DNA of 64,000 nt from Opitutaceae bacterium (GTDB taxonomy: Bacteria; Verrucomicrobiota; Verrucomicrobiia; Opitutales; Opitutaceae): the NCBI GenBank assembly GCA_015075305.1, contig JABTUS010000009.1, positions 227,211 through 291,210 on the forward strand, in the 5' to 3' direction. The position numbers were made by a program, and so were the translations under genes. Every line of letters starts with the position of its first letter. The first letter of the stretch is position 1. Of the stretch, positions 27,793 through 36,880 are shown one piece after another. The notes beneath the pieces were generated by a model. The model was given only the letters and a program-made list of their open reading frames with translations, did not search any database and was not told where the DNA came from.

Positions 27793-27846
27793 TTTTGCCT
27801 TGGAAGGCGGATTTTTGGGTTTGATTCGGAGATGGGTTGCAGGATT

Positions 27847-28506
27847 TCAGGCAAGGCCGACCCGGCGGATGACTTCCAGGGGTGGTCCGTCGAAGGTGGC
27901 TAGTGGGATGTTGCCGATGTATTCCAGATCCTTCGTGCCTTCGGGGGTGGTGTAGAAGCCGCCGGCGGTGAGGTCCCGGAAGAGCGCGAAGAAGATGGAC
28001 GCCTTGACGAAGGCTGGCCCGGCGGCGGAGCGGAGGCGGATATCGTCGCAGATCGCCGCACGCTGGCTTTCGGAAAGATCAGCGAAAGACTTGGCAAAAC
28101 GCGATCCAGCCTCGCGATCGATCCATTCCAGTCCGTCCAGCACAATCGGGCGATGCTCGCGCTGCTGCGGGTATGGAGCGCTGACCCATTCGTCGATGAA
28201 ATCGACCACTCCCACGGCGGAAGCTGACGGAGACTTGTCGTCGGAGGGGATGATGGTGTCGCAGAGCGCCGCCGCCGTCCGACGCTGGGCCTCGTTCAGC
28301 GTGAGGGGCCAGAAGTCGCCGGGGTTGTAGGCCTTGGTCAGGTCGGCATCAGTGCCGTATCCCCGGGATGCGAACGCGGCGGATGATTCGCCGCGGACGG
28401 CAAGCTGAGCCAGCGGCAGACTCGCCGCGGCGGTCATCATCCACTTGATCGCGACGCGCCGCTCGATGCGACGATTGAGTCCTGATGAATTGTCGGAAGT
28501 GCTCAT
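27847..28506 (-). CDS. Gluconate 2-dehydrogenase subunit 3 family protein
   Basis: The ATG at 28506 gives 219 residues and overlaps the stop of the upstream GMC gene as ATGA; an ATG further upstream at 28656 lies inside the GMC gene and is rejected. The N-terminus has a twin-arginine-like segment (RRVAIKWMM) followed by a hydrophobic stretch, indicating export. The core (DLTKAYNPGDFWPLTLNEAQRRTAAALCDTIIP region, residues 55-90) is typical of the small gamma-type subunit that accompanies flavin-containing GMC dehydrogenases. It likely helps maturation or export of the GMC partner. No cytochrome c subunit gene follows it. Confidence 0.85.
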   Translation of the reverse strand: MSTSDNSSGLNRRIERRVAIKWMMTAAASLPLAQLAVRGESSAAFASRGYGTDADLTKAYNPGDFWPLTLNEAQRRTAAALCDTIIPSDDKSPSASAVGVVDFIDEWVSAPYPQQREHRPIVLDGLEWIDREAGSRFAKSFADLSESQRAAICDDIRLRSAAGPAFVKASIFFALFRDLTAGGFYTTPEGTKDLEYIGNIPLATFDGPPLEVIRRVGLA

Positions 28507-30305
28507 AGGTTCTGCTTCTTCGCCTCTGACACGATGTAGTCGGACGCACGCCAGGCGAGGGCCATGATCGTTTGTGTCGGATTCTTGTCCGCGTTGGAAG
28601 GGAACGGCGCCCCGTCGGTCAGGAAGAGGTTTTTCACATCGTGGGTCTGGCACCACTGGTTGGTGACTGAGTTCGACGGCTTGTCCCCCATGATGGCGCC
28701 GCCGACCTCGTGGATGATCGAGCCGCCGGGGAGGATGGCTTTTGCACCGTCCGTTTCGACAGGTCCGTTTGTCCGTCCGCCCATTTCCCGGATGACATCA
28801 GAAAACGTCTTCACCATATGCGCAGCCTGCCGGGTTTCATGCTCCGACCACTGCCAGTGGAAACGAAGCACGGGAATGCCCCACTTGTCCTTCCTGTCGG
28901 GATCGATCTCGCAGTAGGATTTTTCGTTGGGGATCATTTCGCCGCGACCGGACAGGCCGACAAATGAGCCGTAGTAGCGGCGAACATCCTCCTTGAATTT
29001 CCGACCGTAGCTGCCGCCCGTAAGCCATTCCAAGCCGGTGCCCGTGCCTGCGCCGGGCATGCCGCGCCCGCCGCCAAATTCAATGTGATAGCCGCGGGCA
29101 AAGCCCAGCTTGCCTGCAAGCTGTTCCTTGTAGAGCCACCAGGGCGAATAGACATGGGCGCCACCGGCACCATCCTCGTTATGGGGCGGCAGGCTCTCCA
29201 GAATGGGTATCTGCCCCGACACCTTTGCGCCGACGGTGTCCATGAGGTATTTGCCGACGAGGCCGCTGGAATTGGCGAGGCCGTTGGGAAACTGCGGGGA
29301 TTTGGAATTCAGCAGAATGCGAACCGATTCGCAGGCGCTGGCCGAGAGGATGATGATTCGCCCGGCGGCGTGATGCTCCCGGCCCGTGCGGCGATCGATG
29401 AAGATCACGCCGGTTGCCCTGCCCTGCTTGTTGACGGTGACTTCGCGCGCCATGGCGTCAGTCAGGAGGTCGAGATTGCCCGAGGCCATCGCCGGAGGAA
29501 GATGAACGGTCGTCGACTGGTAGTTGGCGCGGATCGAGCAACCGCGCCCGCACGCTGTCGCCCAGAAGCATGCCGCGCGCGCCTGCATCGCCTGGTTGAC
29601 GACGCGCTGGGCGAACGGATTTCCCGGGTGCAGCTTTGCGGGAAGATGATCGAAATCGAGCCGCTGGGTCAGCACTGCGCGGTGCGCGGCGACCACCGGA
29701 ACGCCGAGACGCTTCCCGCGATCCCTCATCAGCATGTCGCTTATGCGCGGCTTGGGAGGCGGCAGGAGGACTCCGGCAGGCGAGTCGGGGGTGTTTTCAA
29801 GGCCGTCGTTGTCGCCGTAGACGCCAATGAGCATCTCGACCTTGTCGTAATAGGGGGCGAGGTCCTCATAACGAATCGGCCAGTCGAAGCCGAGTCCGTC
29901 GCGCGATTTCGGTTTGAAATCATAGGGGCCATTGCGGAACGAAAGTCTGCCCCAGTGATTGGTCCGACCTCCGAGCATGCGTGACCGCCACCAGGTGAAT
30001 TCATGTCCGGGTGCCGTGGAGGCCTGGGTGTACGGCTCACCCGGGACCGTCCAGCCGCCGTCAACCGTCGCGTCGTGAAATCCGAAGGGTTTGTCAGGGG
30101 TGGATGCGCCACGGAGCGGAGCCTCCCGGTTGGTCTGAAACATGGCTGTTTCCTGCTCGGGGACGTAGTTGCGCCCCGCCTCGAGCATGAGAACCTTCAT
30201 GCCCTCCAGTGTGAGCGTGTAGGCGGTCTGTCCGCCTCCGGCGCCGGAACCGACAATGATCGCATCGTAGCCTGGTTTGAGTTTGTCCGCGGTGACGAGT
30301 GGCAT
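28503..30305 (-). CDS. GMC-family FAD-dependent oxidoreductase
   Basis: The 600-residue protein has the N-terminal FAD-binding motif DAIIVGSGAGGGQTA (about residues 14-28) followed by EAGRNY, as in glucose-methanol-choline oxidoreductases. The C-terminal part contains HEVGGAIMGDKPSNSVTNQ and NPTQTIMALAWRAS, the conserved end of the family where the His/Asn active-site residues lie. It probably oxidises a sugar or polyol in the periplasm, exported together with the Tat-type subunit encoded just downstream. The nearest candidate electron acceptor is unknown; the PVC haem protein at 19423 is a possible partner by inference. Confidence 0.9.
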   Translation of the reverse strand: MPLVTADKLKPGYDAIIVGSGAGGGQTAYTLTLEGMKVLMLEAGRNYVPEQETAMFQTNREAPLRGASTPDKPFGFHDATVDGGWTVPGEPYTQASTAPGHEFTWWRSRMLGGRTNHWGRLSFRNGPYDFKPKSRDGLGFDWPIRYEDLAPYYDKVEMLIGVYGDNDGLENTPDSPAGVLLPPPKPRISDMLMRDRGKRLGVPVVAAHRAVLTQRLDFDHLPAKLHPGNPFAQRVVNQAMQARAACFWATACGRGCSIRANYQSTTVHLPPAMASGNLDLLTDAMAREVTVNKQGRATGVIFIDRRTGREHHAAGRIIILSASACESVRILLNSKSPQFPNGLANSSGLVGKYLMDTVGAKVSGQIPILESLPPHNEDGAGGAHVYSPWWLYKEQLAGKLGFARGYHIEFGGGRGMPGAGTGTGLEWLTGGSYGRKFKEDVRRYYGSFVGLSGRGEMIPNEKSYCEIDPDRKDKWGIPVLRFHWQWSEHETRQAAHMVKTFSDVIREMGGRTNGPVETDGAKAILPGGSIIHEVGGAIMGDKPSNSVTNQWCQTHDVKNLFLTDGAPFPSNADKNPTQTIMALAWRASDYIVSEAKKQNL

Positions 30306-30433
30306 GGGAAATTTCGGGCTATTGCAACGCTGGGTTCGCGCCTGTCGGGCAGGAAATTCAATCTTCAGTAACGAGAGAGGGACAGACTCGCAAGATCGTC
30401 AAGCGACTCGGCGGGGGGATTTTTCCGGGCTGC

Positions 30434-30931
30434 TCAGCAAATCTGCTCGGTGGTGAGCAGGAGCGCCTTGTCCGGCGAGCAGTCGGCGCGCAGCGCAACA
30501 AATCGATCGCGGTAGCGGTCGAAGGTGGGCCAGAGCGCGACGCGATCGGTCTCCGGAATCGGGAGCGCATCGATCGCGCTGCGATTGAAAAAGCCAAATC
30601 TGCCCTCCTCCATCGCGCGGGGCAGTGAATCGATCGGACGAAGACACCTGAACAGAAAGAGCAGCCAGTGTGACTGCCCTTCATAGGCCTTTTCGGCGAT
30701 CATTGCGAAAAGGTGCAGATCCGAAACGGCGATCTTGAAATTGGTCTCCTCGCAGGTTTCGCGAACGGCGCATTCAAACGGCGATTCACCGGTCGATATT
30801 TCGAGTTTTCCGCCAATCGGGCTCCACGAGCCAAGATTCGGAGCCTTCGCCCGCAGGAGCAGCAAATGCTCATGCTCTCGGTTTTCGATGAAGACCAGGA
30901 CCGCTATCTTGTATGGAAGCGTTGGTAACAT
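30434..30931 (-). CDS. NUDIX hydrolase
   Basis: The 165-residue protein carries a Nudix box, with GGKLEISTGESP followed by the core RETCEET around residues 38-62, in which the Glu residues bind Mg or Mn. The box has a two-residue longer spacing and an Asn in place of the usual Gly after REXXEEX. Members hydrolyse nucleoside diphosphates linked to other groups, such as oxidised nucleotides or NDP-sugars. It is divergent from the pilus-like operon, with 55 AT-rich bases between them. Substrate is unknown. Confidence 0.85.
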   Translation of the reverse strand: MLPTLPYKIAVLVFIENREHEHLLLLRAKAPNLGSWSPIGGKLEISTGESPFECAVRETCEETNFKIAVSDLHLFAMIAEKAYEGQSHWLLFLFRCLRPIDSLPRAMEEGRFGFFNRSAIDALPIPETDRVALWPTFDRYRDRFVALRADCSPDKALLLTTEQIC

Positions 30932-30986
30932 GTTTAATTCTAAAACCTAACAACACACTGCAATTTGATATCGTTATTTAATTGCC

Positions 30987-32708
30987 TTGAAGTTAAATTG
31001 CATTAGCGTGCGCTTTGTGACCTCTGATAGCCTGACAATTCTAGATTGGGGTGCGAGCCACTTTGCAGCGGCCAATTTTCATCGAACTCGGAAATCCACT
31101 CTGCGGCTGGACGCCTGGGCGTGCGAGGAGGTGCCTTCGGGCGTTGACAGCGAGGCACCGGTTCATGCTGAAGCAACGGAAACCGCCTGGCGCCGGATCA
31201 AGAGGCTAATGGGCGATTCGCGACGGGTGATTCTGTGCCTGCCAAGCCCGCCCGTGAAACTTTCGTCGGTGGCAATCGCGCCGCTCAACAAGCGAGATGC
31301 GCGGCGCGCGCTGGATCTCGAAGCGAGGCAGTCTCTGGGAAAATCGGTTCAAGCGAAATCCTGGACGTTCTGTCGAACGGGCGTTCGCGAAGGCGCAACC
31401 GAGCATGCCTTGGCGTCGTTGGAGCGCGGGGAGGTTGATCGATGTGTGGAACTGCTTGCGAGGATCGGTTTCATTGTCGATGCAATCGTGCCACAGGCGT
31501 TTGCGCTCGCTTCGCTGCTGCGTTTTTGCCCGGATGACGGCGATCGTGCCAATGCCTTTGTTCAGATAGGCGCGTCAACGGCCCACCTCCTGTTTTCCGA
31601 GAAGGGAAGGACTTCGATGCAGTCGCTGTCGACCGGTGGCAATGCCTTCACGCGGACCCTGGCGGACGATTTGTCGCTGCCGGTGGCAGAGGCCGAGGGA
31701 CTGAAACGCAGGCTGTGTTCCGGCGCATCGATGCGCAACGTGGTGGGAGCGTTCCCCGGATCGAAGGACGCTGCGTGCGAGGATGACGTCGTCAGCGAGG
31801 CTTTCCGCCGGACCCGCGACTTGTTTGCCGGTCGTCTTCAACTCGAAATGACCCGTGCGATCGTCGGTCACCGGGGTCCAGCGGGCAGCGCTTTGCCGAT
31901 AGACGTCCATCTTCTCGGAGGCGGTTCGAATGTGCCCGGACTCTGTGAAAATCTTGGGCAACGGTCGAGGCTTGCGGTCCGTTCATTTGACGTGAACCGG
32001 ATTTTTACGGCGAGCGATGCGATCGAACGAATGGATGCGATGACCCGCTTGCGCATGGGGGATCTCGCAATCGTCGGGCAGGCCTTTCATTTTGGAAATC
32101 TGGGGGAGGCCAGTTTGCTTGGGCGATCCATGTCGCGCGGGGCAGCCGTCGCCCGCCATCAACCATTGCTGCTGGGTGTTGCCGCAATAACCGCAGTGGC
32201 ACTTGCGCCTCCCATTGTCATCCTGCGGCAGTCCGCTTCGACCATGAGTCAGCGCATGACGGCGGTTGAGGACGCGGTTCGTGCGCGCCGGGAGATTCGT
32301 GTGCGCATTTCCGAGAATGCAGCCACCATCGAGAAGGCTGGCAGGGAGATCGCCCGATGGCGAAAATTTGCGATGGCCCGTGGAAACTGGGTGCGTTTCC
32401 TTGCCGAGCTGCAGGCCAGGTTGGGCGCTGCGGGAGACATGTGGCTGGATCGCCTGCAGCCGTTCACGGCAACGAATTCCGCCCACGCCGCGGCGGGCGG
32501 CCTGCGCTTGGTGATGGCGGGACGCGTTCTGACGGCGACACCCGACGAGTCTGAATCCAGTGCGGAAGCCAGGGTGCGCTCGTTCCTGAAGGACATGGCT
32601 GCGTCGCCGTTTATCGCTGCGTTCGAACAGGAGCGATTCAACCGAAGCGACGAGGGAATTCTGGGATTCGAGGTTGTTTTTCGCATGAACCGGAGCGAGT
32701 CGCTCTGA
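30987..32708 (+). CDS. PilM-like ATPase fused to a PilN-like domain (Amuc_1101 family)
   Basis: The frame opens with TTG at 30987; GTG codons at 31008 and 31017 are alternative starts, so the N-terminus is uncertain. Residues 20-360 look like an actin-type PilM/FtsA domain (ILDWGASHFAAANF at the start, HLLGGGSNVPGLCENL near residue 310). A membrane segment at about 390-412 (LLLGVAAITAVALAPPIVIL) is followed by a coiled-coil and an alpha/beta domain like PilN. In type IV pili these are two proteins, so this is a natural fusion. It is the first gene of a four-gene operon that matches the Akkermansia Amuc_1101 to Amuc_1098 order. Confidence 0.75.
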   Translation: MKLNCISVRFVTSDSLTILDWGASHFAAANFHRTRKSTLRLDAWACEEVPSGVDSEAPVHAEATETAWRRIKRLMGDSRRVILCLPSPPVKLSSVAIAPLNKRDARRALDLEARQSLGKSVQAKSWTFCRTGVREGATEHALASLERGEVDRCVELLARIGFIVDAIVPQAFALASLLRFCPDDGDRANAFVQIGASTAHLLFSEKGRTSMQSLSTGGNAFTRTLADDLSLPVAEAEGLKRRLCSGASMRNVVGAFPGSKDAACEDDVVSEAFRRTRDLFAGRLQLEMTRAIVGHRGPAGSALPIDVHLLGGGSNVPGLCENLGQRSRLAVRSFDVNRIFTASDAIERMDAMTRLRMGDLAIVGQAFHFGNLGEASLLGRSMSRGAAVARHQPLLLGVAAITAVALAPPIVILRQSASTMSQRMTAVEDAVRARREIRVRISENAATIEKAGREIARWRKFAMARGNWVRFLAELQARLGAAGDMWLDRLQPFTATNSAHAAAGGLRLVMAGRVLTATPDESESSAEARVRSFLKDMAASPFIAAFEQERFNRSDEGILGFEVVFRMNRSESL

Positions 32709-32721
32709 AGGGGCTGGTTCG

Positions 32722-33690
32722 ATGCATTGGCTGAAGCTTCCTTCCCTTCGATTTCCACTGGTGCTCGCGGCTTTCGCGATTCTGGTGGCGGCCGAGACTC
32801 TCACGCTCCTGCATTGTCGTGCGGTGGCGGCGGCGTCACGGGACAAGCTGGCGGCGGCGATTCGCAACCTTCATGTCATGATGGGCGGGAAGGAATCGGC
32901 GCCGACTCTGGAGAACCTCGAGCGCAGCCAGATAGGATGCAGGACGGCTTTGCAGTCGCTCGAGACGGTGCGCGCGGCGTTGATGGGCGTGCGTTCCGAG
33001 CCGGATCAACCGCGAGTGTCGGCGAGTTTGCCCGAGCGCGCGGGGGCGTACTTTGACCTTGCGCGGTTCGTGGATGGTATGGCCGAACTCTGCCTTGCGG
33101 AGGAGATCGAGATTCCGGAGGACCTTCGATTCGGCTTTGCCACGCATGCGAACACCGCGCCCGGTGCGGATCTGATCCCGGCACTTGTGCAGCAAAGCGC
33201 GGCGATCGAGGATTTGGTGGCCGGTCTGGTTGCGGCGAAACCCCGGCGGATCGAATTTGTGCGACGACAGAACCCCGGGTTGCGCGACGACATGAAGGAC
33301 GGAGCATCGCTGATGACGTCGAAGTCCCGGGCACCCTCCGTTGCTTCGGACTACTTTGTGCATGATGGACAGTCAGTCGTTGCGCGAAGCCTGGGTTTGA
33401 ACGCCCTCGCATTCCAGGTTGGCTTCATTGGAACGAGCGCCTGCCTGCGTCAATTCGTCAACCGCCTGGCGAGCCGAGGAACGCCCTGGTGTGTCACGTT
33501 GGTGGAAGCCCGGTCAACGGCGGGACCCGGTCCTGGTAATGCATCGCATGATCGAATGGCGGGCCGCGGCGATGCTGCGCGCCGATGCAGTCAGATTGGA
33601 CCGGTTCCCCTTCGGTTCATTGTAACGGCAGAATGGATACGCGGTGTCGCTGAAGAGGGCGCCGGCGTCACGAACAAGGTTTCGGGATGA
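32722..33690 (+). CDS. Amuc_1100-like pilus-associated protein (PilO-like)
   Basis: The 322-residue protein has one N-terminal membrane anchor (about residues 8-30), a coiled-coil stretch to about 85, and two alpha/beta subdomains. The second contains LNALAFQVGFIGTSACLRQF, which aligns in pattern and position with the Amuc_1100 C-terminal domain, and total length is nearly the same as Amuc_1100 (317). Similarity was judged by eye and from neighbouring genes, not by search. In the pilus-like complex such a protein should span the periplasm between the inner-membrane PilM/PilN part and the secretin. Its stop overlaps the next start by four bases. Confidence 0.7.
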   Translation: MHWLKLPSLRFPLVLAAFAILVAAETLTLLHCRAVAAASRDKLAAAIRNLHVMMGGKESAPTLENLERSQIGCRTALQSLETVRAALMGVRSEPDQPRVSASLPERAGAYFDLARFVDGMAELCLAEEIEIPEDLRFGFATHANTAPGADLIPALVQQSAAIEDLVAGLVAAKPRRIEFVRRQNPGLRDDMKDGASLMTSKSRAPSVASDYFVHDGQSVVARSLGLNALAFQVGFIGTSACLRQFVNRLASRGTPWCVTLVEARSTAGPGPGNASHDRMAGRGDAARRCSQIGPVPLRFIVTAEWIRGVAEEGAGVTNKVSG

Positions 33691-34637
33691 GCGCTCCCCT
33701 GAGGATCTCCGGCTGGCTGGCTTTGATCGCGGCCGTGGCGGCGGGTGAGTACGGATGGGTGGTGACCAACCGCCGAAGCATGCCGTCCTGGGGGGAGCCG
33801 GTCACGGGTGGCGTGGTGACGCATGCGAGGACGCTGGATTTGGAGGCGCCGGCCGAACTTCCCGAGCCCTCCGTCTGGGAGGCGCCGCCGTTGCAGCCGA
33901 GAGGACCTGAGTGGCGGTATGAGGTGTTTGCTCCGCCGGTCCTGCAGCGCTCGCCGGAAACCTGGATCTGGAGTCCTCCGGCATCCTCCCCGCCGATTCC
34001 GGAGGCCAAAGCCGAGCCTCCTTTCCAGGCGGAGTTTGGAATCGAGGTGGAGGCGATCGTCCGCGAGCCGTTTCCTGTCCAACTGGTGGGATTTGGACGG
34101 ACGGCGGACGGCATGTGTCTTGGCATTTTTGAGAATGCCGGCAGCGGCGACACGATGATTGTGCGTGCGGAGGATCTCATCGACGGGACGGACTACGCGG
34201 TGGAAAGCATCGAGATCGCGCGCTCCGGCGCGGCGACGGCGGATGAAGGGGCCCTCCATCTGATCAGAGCCGAGGCCGTTGTGAAATGCCGTTCAACGGG
34301 AGATCGAATCAAACTCACGACGCTTCGAAGGACCTACGTGGGTGAACCGTGGATACGCTATCGAAGCACGGGTGGACCGGTGAAAGAGGCGGCGGGTGGC
34401 GCGCATCTGCTTGAAACGGATGCAGGAGTCTACCGAGTGGAATCGCTGCAATTGGCCGAAGTGTCGGGAGTGGTCGACGTGTTGAAGGAGGGCCTTCCCG
34501 GGGACAAGCCTGGGTCGAGGCAGTTTGTTGTTCCCTTGATCGATTCATTCAGGCTGGGCCCGGGGGAAAACAGCCGGTCCGCACCCGAAAATCTGATTTT
34601 TGCGGACGTGTCGGGTTCGCGGGGGGGCGCGCTGTGA
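33687..34637 (+). CDS. Amuc_1099-like pilus-system protein
   Basis: The 316-residue protein has one N-terminal membrane segment (about residues 6-24) and a Pro-rich region (about 40-115) followed by a mostly beta-structured periplasmic domain. No catalytic motif is seen. Its position between an Amuc_1100-like gene and a secretin gene, and its size and layout, point to the Amuc_1099 family of the Verrucomicrobium pilus-like system. It overlaps its neighbours on both sides by four bases (ATGA upstream, GTGA downstream), so the operon is translationally coupled. The function may be comparable to PilP, linking the inner-membrane complex to the secretin; this is inferred. Confidence 0.6.
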   Translation: MSAPLRISGWLALIAAVAAGEYGWVVTNRRSMPSWGEPVTGGVVTHARTLDLEAPAELPEPSVWEAPPLQPRGPEWRYEVFAPPVLQRSPETWIWSPPASSPPIPEAKAEPPFQAEFGIEVEAIVREPFPVQLVGFGRTADGMCLGIFENAGSGDTMIVRAEDLIDGTDYAVESIEIARSGAATADEGALHLIRAEAVVKCRSTGDRIKLTTLRRTYVGEPWIRYRSTGGPVKEAAGGAHLLETDAGVYRVESLQLAEVSGVVDVLKEGLPGDKPGSRQFVVPLIDSFRLGPGENSRSAPENLIFADVSGSRGGAL

Positions 34638-36835
34638 CTGCAGGGTGCGCATCAATCGCCGCATCGCGATGCGCCCGGCGCGCGTTTCCGATGTACACGC
34701 TTGCCATTGTAACCTTGGTTGCGATTGCCCAATCGAAGGCATCGCGCGCAGAGGAGGAGAGGCTGGTGTCAGATGTTCATCCGAGCGGCTCCGTGCCGAT
34801 GGATCCAGTCGCCCCGGATGGCGGTGAAAAAGCCTCCGGAGCCCTGTCGAACTTTCAGGTGGAGCGACTTTTTGGCAAGGGGAGGGCACAGTATCTTGCC
34901 GGGGATGCTGCTGCCGCGGAGGAGACGCTTGAAGCAGTGGTGCGTGTGGAGCCGGCACACCGCGATGCCCTTTCCCTGCTTGAGCGCATCGCCGCGGAGC
35001 GTGCCAGCTCAGTCGCTTCCCTCCGCGACCGCATGCGCTCATCCATGGTTGAGGAAGTGGCGCGTTCCTGGCAGAGACCGGCGATCTTCGAGGAACGGAG
35101 TCCGCGGCAGAACGAAGTGGCGGATGCCTCGCTTCCCCTTGTGCGGAAACTGGCTTCGATTCATGTGCCGAGCGTGAGTTTCAACCGGGTCGACCTCGTT
35201 CGGGTCGCCCAGAGCCTGGGCGCGCTCGCGGAGGAGCTGGACCGCTCGGCGGAGGATTCCAGGGGAGTCAACATCGTGCTTCTGGATCCTTCCGACCGGA
35301 ATCCTGCGGTCACGATCACCCTGCGGAATCTGTCGCTGAAACGCGTCCTTGATCTCGTGACGGATTCCGTGGGTTACCAGTACGAAATTCAAAAGGACGC
35401 CGTTGTCATACGTCCCGGGGGCGAATCGACCGCGCTTGACACCGCGTTTTTCCCGATCGCGCGGTCGACCGTGATACGCATGACGGGGTCGGGAGCCGCG
35501 CATCCGGCATCGCCGGCGGGTGGGACGGATGCGTTTGCATCGGGTGCCGAATTCGGCGGAGCGGCGGCCGCGGCTTCAGGTGCGCTTGCCATGGGACGAG
35601 GGGAGGCGGGCGCGCTGAGGGCTTTCCTGCAGTCCGCGGGAGTTGTGTTTGACCAGACGCCGGGCGCCAGCCTCGCCTACGATGGATCGGCGATGATCGT
35701 GACTCAGACGCCACGCAACCTTGAACGCATTCGCAACATCCTGAACCGCTACAATGACGTGCGCCAGGTGGAGATTGAGGCGAAGTTCATGGAGGTGCAG
35801 CAGGGCGTTCTTGACGAAATGGGAATCACCTGGAGCGTGGGCCGCCGGGCCCACCCGAGGACGGATCCTCTCACCGGAAGCACCGTGTACGATTCACTCC
35901 AGGCCTACACAACGGATCGCGTAAATCGGACCTTGAACTCTGCTTTCACCGGATCCGCGAACGGCAACTCGATCGTGATCGACAACCAGGCGGTTGCCAG
36001 CACCGCGCCTCCGCGTCTTCCCGGGGCAGCCGCTCTTGCAGGAGAAGCGGCGAGCCTGGCGGCCATTTCCGGAATTGTTGGCGACTTCAATGTCAGCGCC
36101 ATGGTCCGGCTGCTCGCGCAGAAATCGGGCAGCGATCTTCTCAGCGCGCCGCGGGTCACGGTCCTCTCCGGCAATGCAGCCACGATCACGGTCGCGCAGG
36201 AACTGCGGTTTCCGCAGAGCTACGGCGAGATTCAGAGTCAGGTTGGAACAGGGAGGACGGCCGCGGACGGACTCGGAGGCGGGGCGGCGGGGGTGACGAT
36301 CACGGCGGGCACGCCGCAGGATTTCACGACACGGAATGTCGGCGTTGAATTGAAGGTCACTCCGACCGTCGAGGAGGACGACTACTCGATCAGCCTGGAT
36401 CTCACGCCGAAGGTGACAGAGTTCGAGGGATTCGTGGAGTATGGCGGGCCGAGCGTGGCAGTTTCGGGCGGGCGAACGGTCACGGTGCCTCCCGGTTTTT
36501 ATCAACCCGTGTTCTCGGTGAGGGAGGTCAGCACAAAGGTGACATTGTGGGATGGCGCGACGCTCGTCATGGGAGGGCTCACGCGCGAGGAGGTGAAGAA
36601 GGTCCATGACAAGGTGCCGGTATTGGGCGACATTCCGCTCTTTGGACGCGCGTTTCGGTCAAAGGGCGAAAGTTCGCAGAAACGCAATCTGCTCATCTTC
36701 GTGACGGCGAATCTGGTGAGCCCTGGAGGATCGCCGAAAAAGCAGATGGTCGGAGGCGTTCCACCCAGCGCCTTGTTTCAGAATCCCGTGATTGTCACGC
36801 CGCAAAAGGCGGTTTCGCGCGGAGGGGGGAGATGA
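34634..36835 (+). CDS. Type IV pilus secretin (PilQ-like, Amuc_1098 family)
   Basis: The start is the GTG at 34634 overlapping the previous stop; an ATG at 34691 (MYTLAIVTLVAIAQ) would give a cleaner signal peptide. The protein has 733 residues. A tetratricopeptide-like segment (about 75-125, KGRAQYLAGDAAAAEETLEAV) precedes N-domains, and the secretin domain covers about 400-700, with SAPRVTVLSGNAATITV and LVMGGLTREEVKKV. The last motif is the conserved secretin core ending in PVLGDIPLFGRAF. It should form an outer-membrane ring for the pilus-like system. The coupled operon order supports the Amuc_1098 assignment. Confidence 0.88.
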   Translation: MTAGCASIAASRCARRAFPMYTLAIVTLVAIAQSKASRAEEERLVSDVHPSGSVPMDPVAPDGGEKASGALSNFQVERLFGKGRAQYLAGDAAAAEETLEAVVRVEPAHRDALSLLERIAAERASSVASLRDRMRSSMVEEVARSWQRPAIFEERSPRQNEVADASLPLVRKLASIHVPSVSFNRVDLVRVAQSLGALAEELDRSAEDSRGVNIVLLDPSDRNPAVTITLRNLSLKRVLDLVTDSVGYQYEIQKDAVVIRPGGESTALDTAFFPIARSTVIRMTGSGAAHPASPAGGTDAFASGAEFGGAAAAASGALAMGRGEAGALRAFLQSAGVVFDQTPGASLAYDGSAMIVTQTPRNLERIRNILNRYNDVRQVEIEAKFMEVQQGVLDEMGITWSVGRRAHPRTDPLTGSTVYDSLQAYTTDRVNRTLNSAFTGSANGNSIVIDNQAVASTAPPRLPGAAALAGEAASLAAISGIVGDFNVSAMVRLLAQKSGSDLLSAPRVTVLSGNAATITVAQELRFPQSYGEIQSQVGTGRTAADGLGGGAAGVTITAGTPQDFTTRNVGVELKVTPTVEEDDYSISLDLTPKVTEFEGFVEYGGPSVAVSGGRTVTVPPGFYQPVFSVREVSTKVTLWDGATLVMGGLTREEVKKVHDKVPVLGDIPLFGRAFRSKGESSQKRNLLIFVTANLVSPGGSPKKQMVGGVPPSALFQNPVIVTPQKAVSRGGGR

Positions 36836-36880
36836 GTATTCTGCGCTGGCGCCGCAGGCCTCGCGCAGTTTCGATCCTGC

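Larger units (their letters stand above)
27455..27846. other. Intergenic region with palindromic and tandem repeats, no gene
   Basis: This 392-base gap separates the plus-strand sugar operon from the convergent minus-strand GMC pair. No plausible coding frame was found. It contains a palindromic element at 27488-27540 and two copies of a 28-base repeat at 27717-27792, both annotated separately. Together they suggest debris of small mobile or REP-like elements between two 3' ends. Confidence 0.6.
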
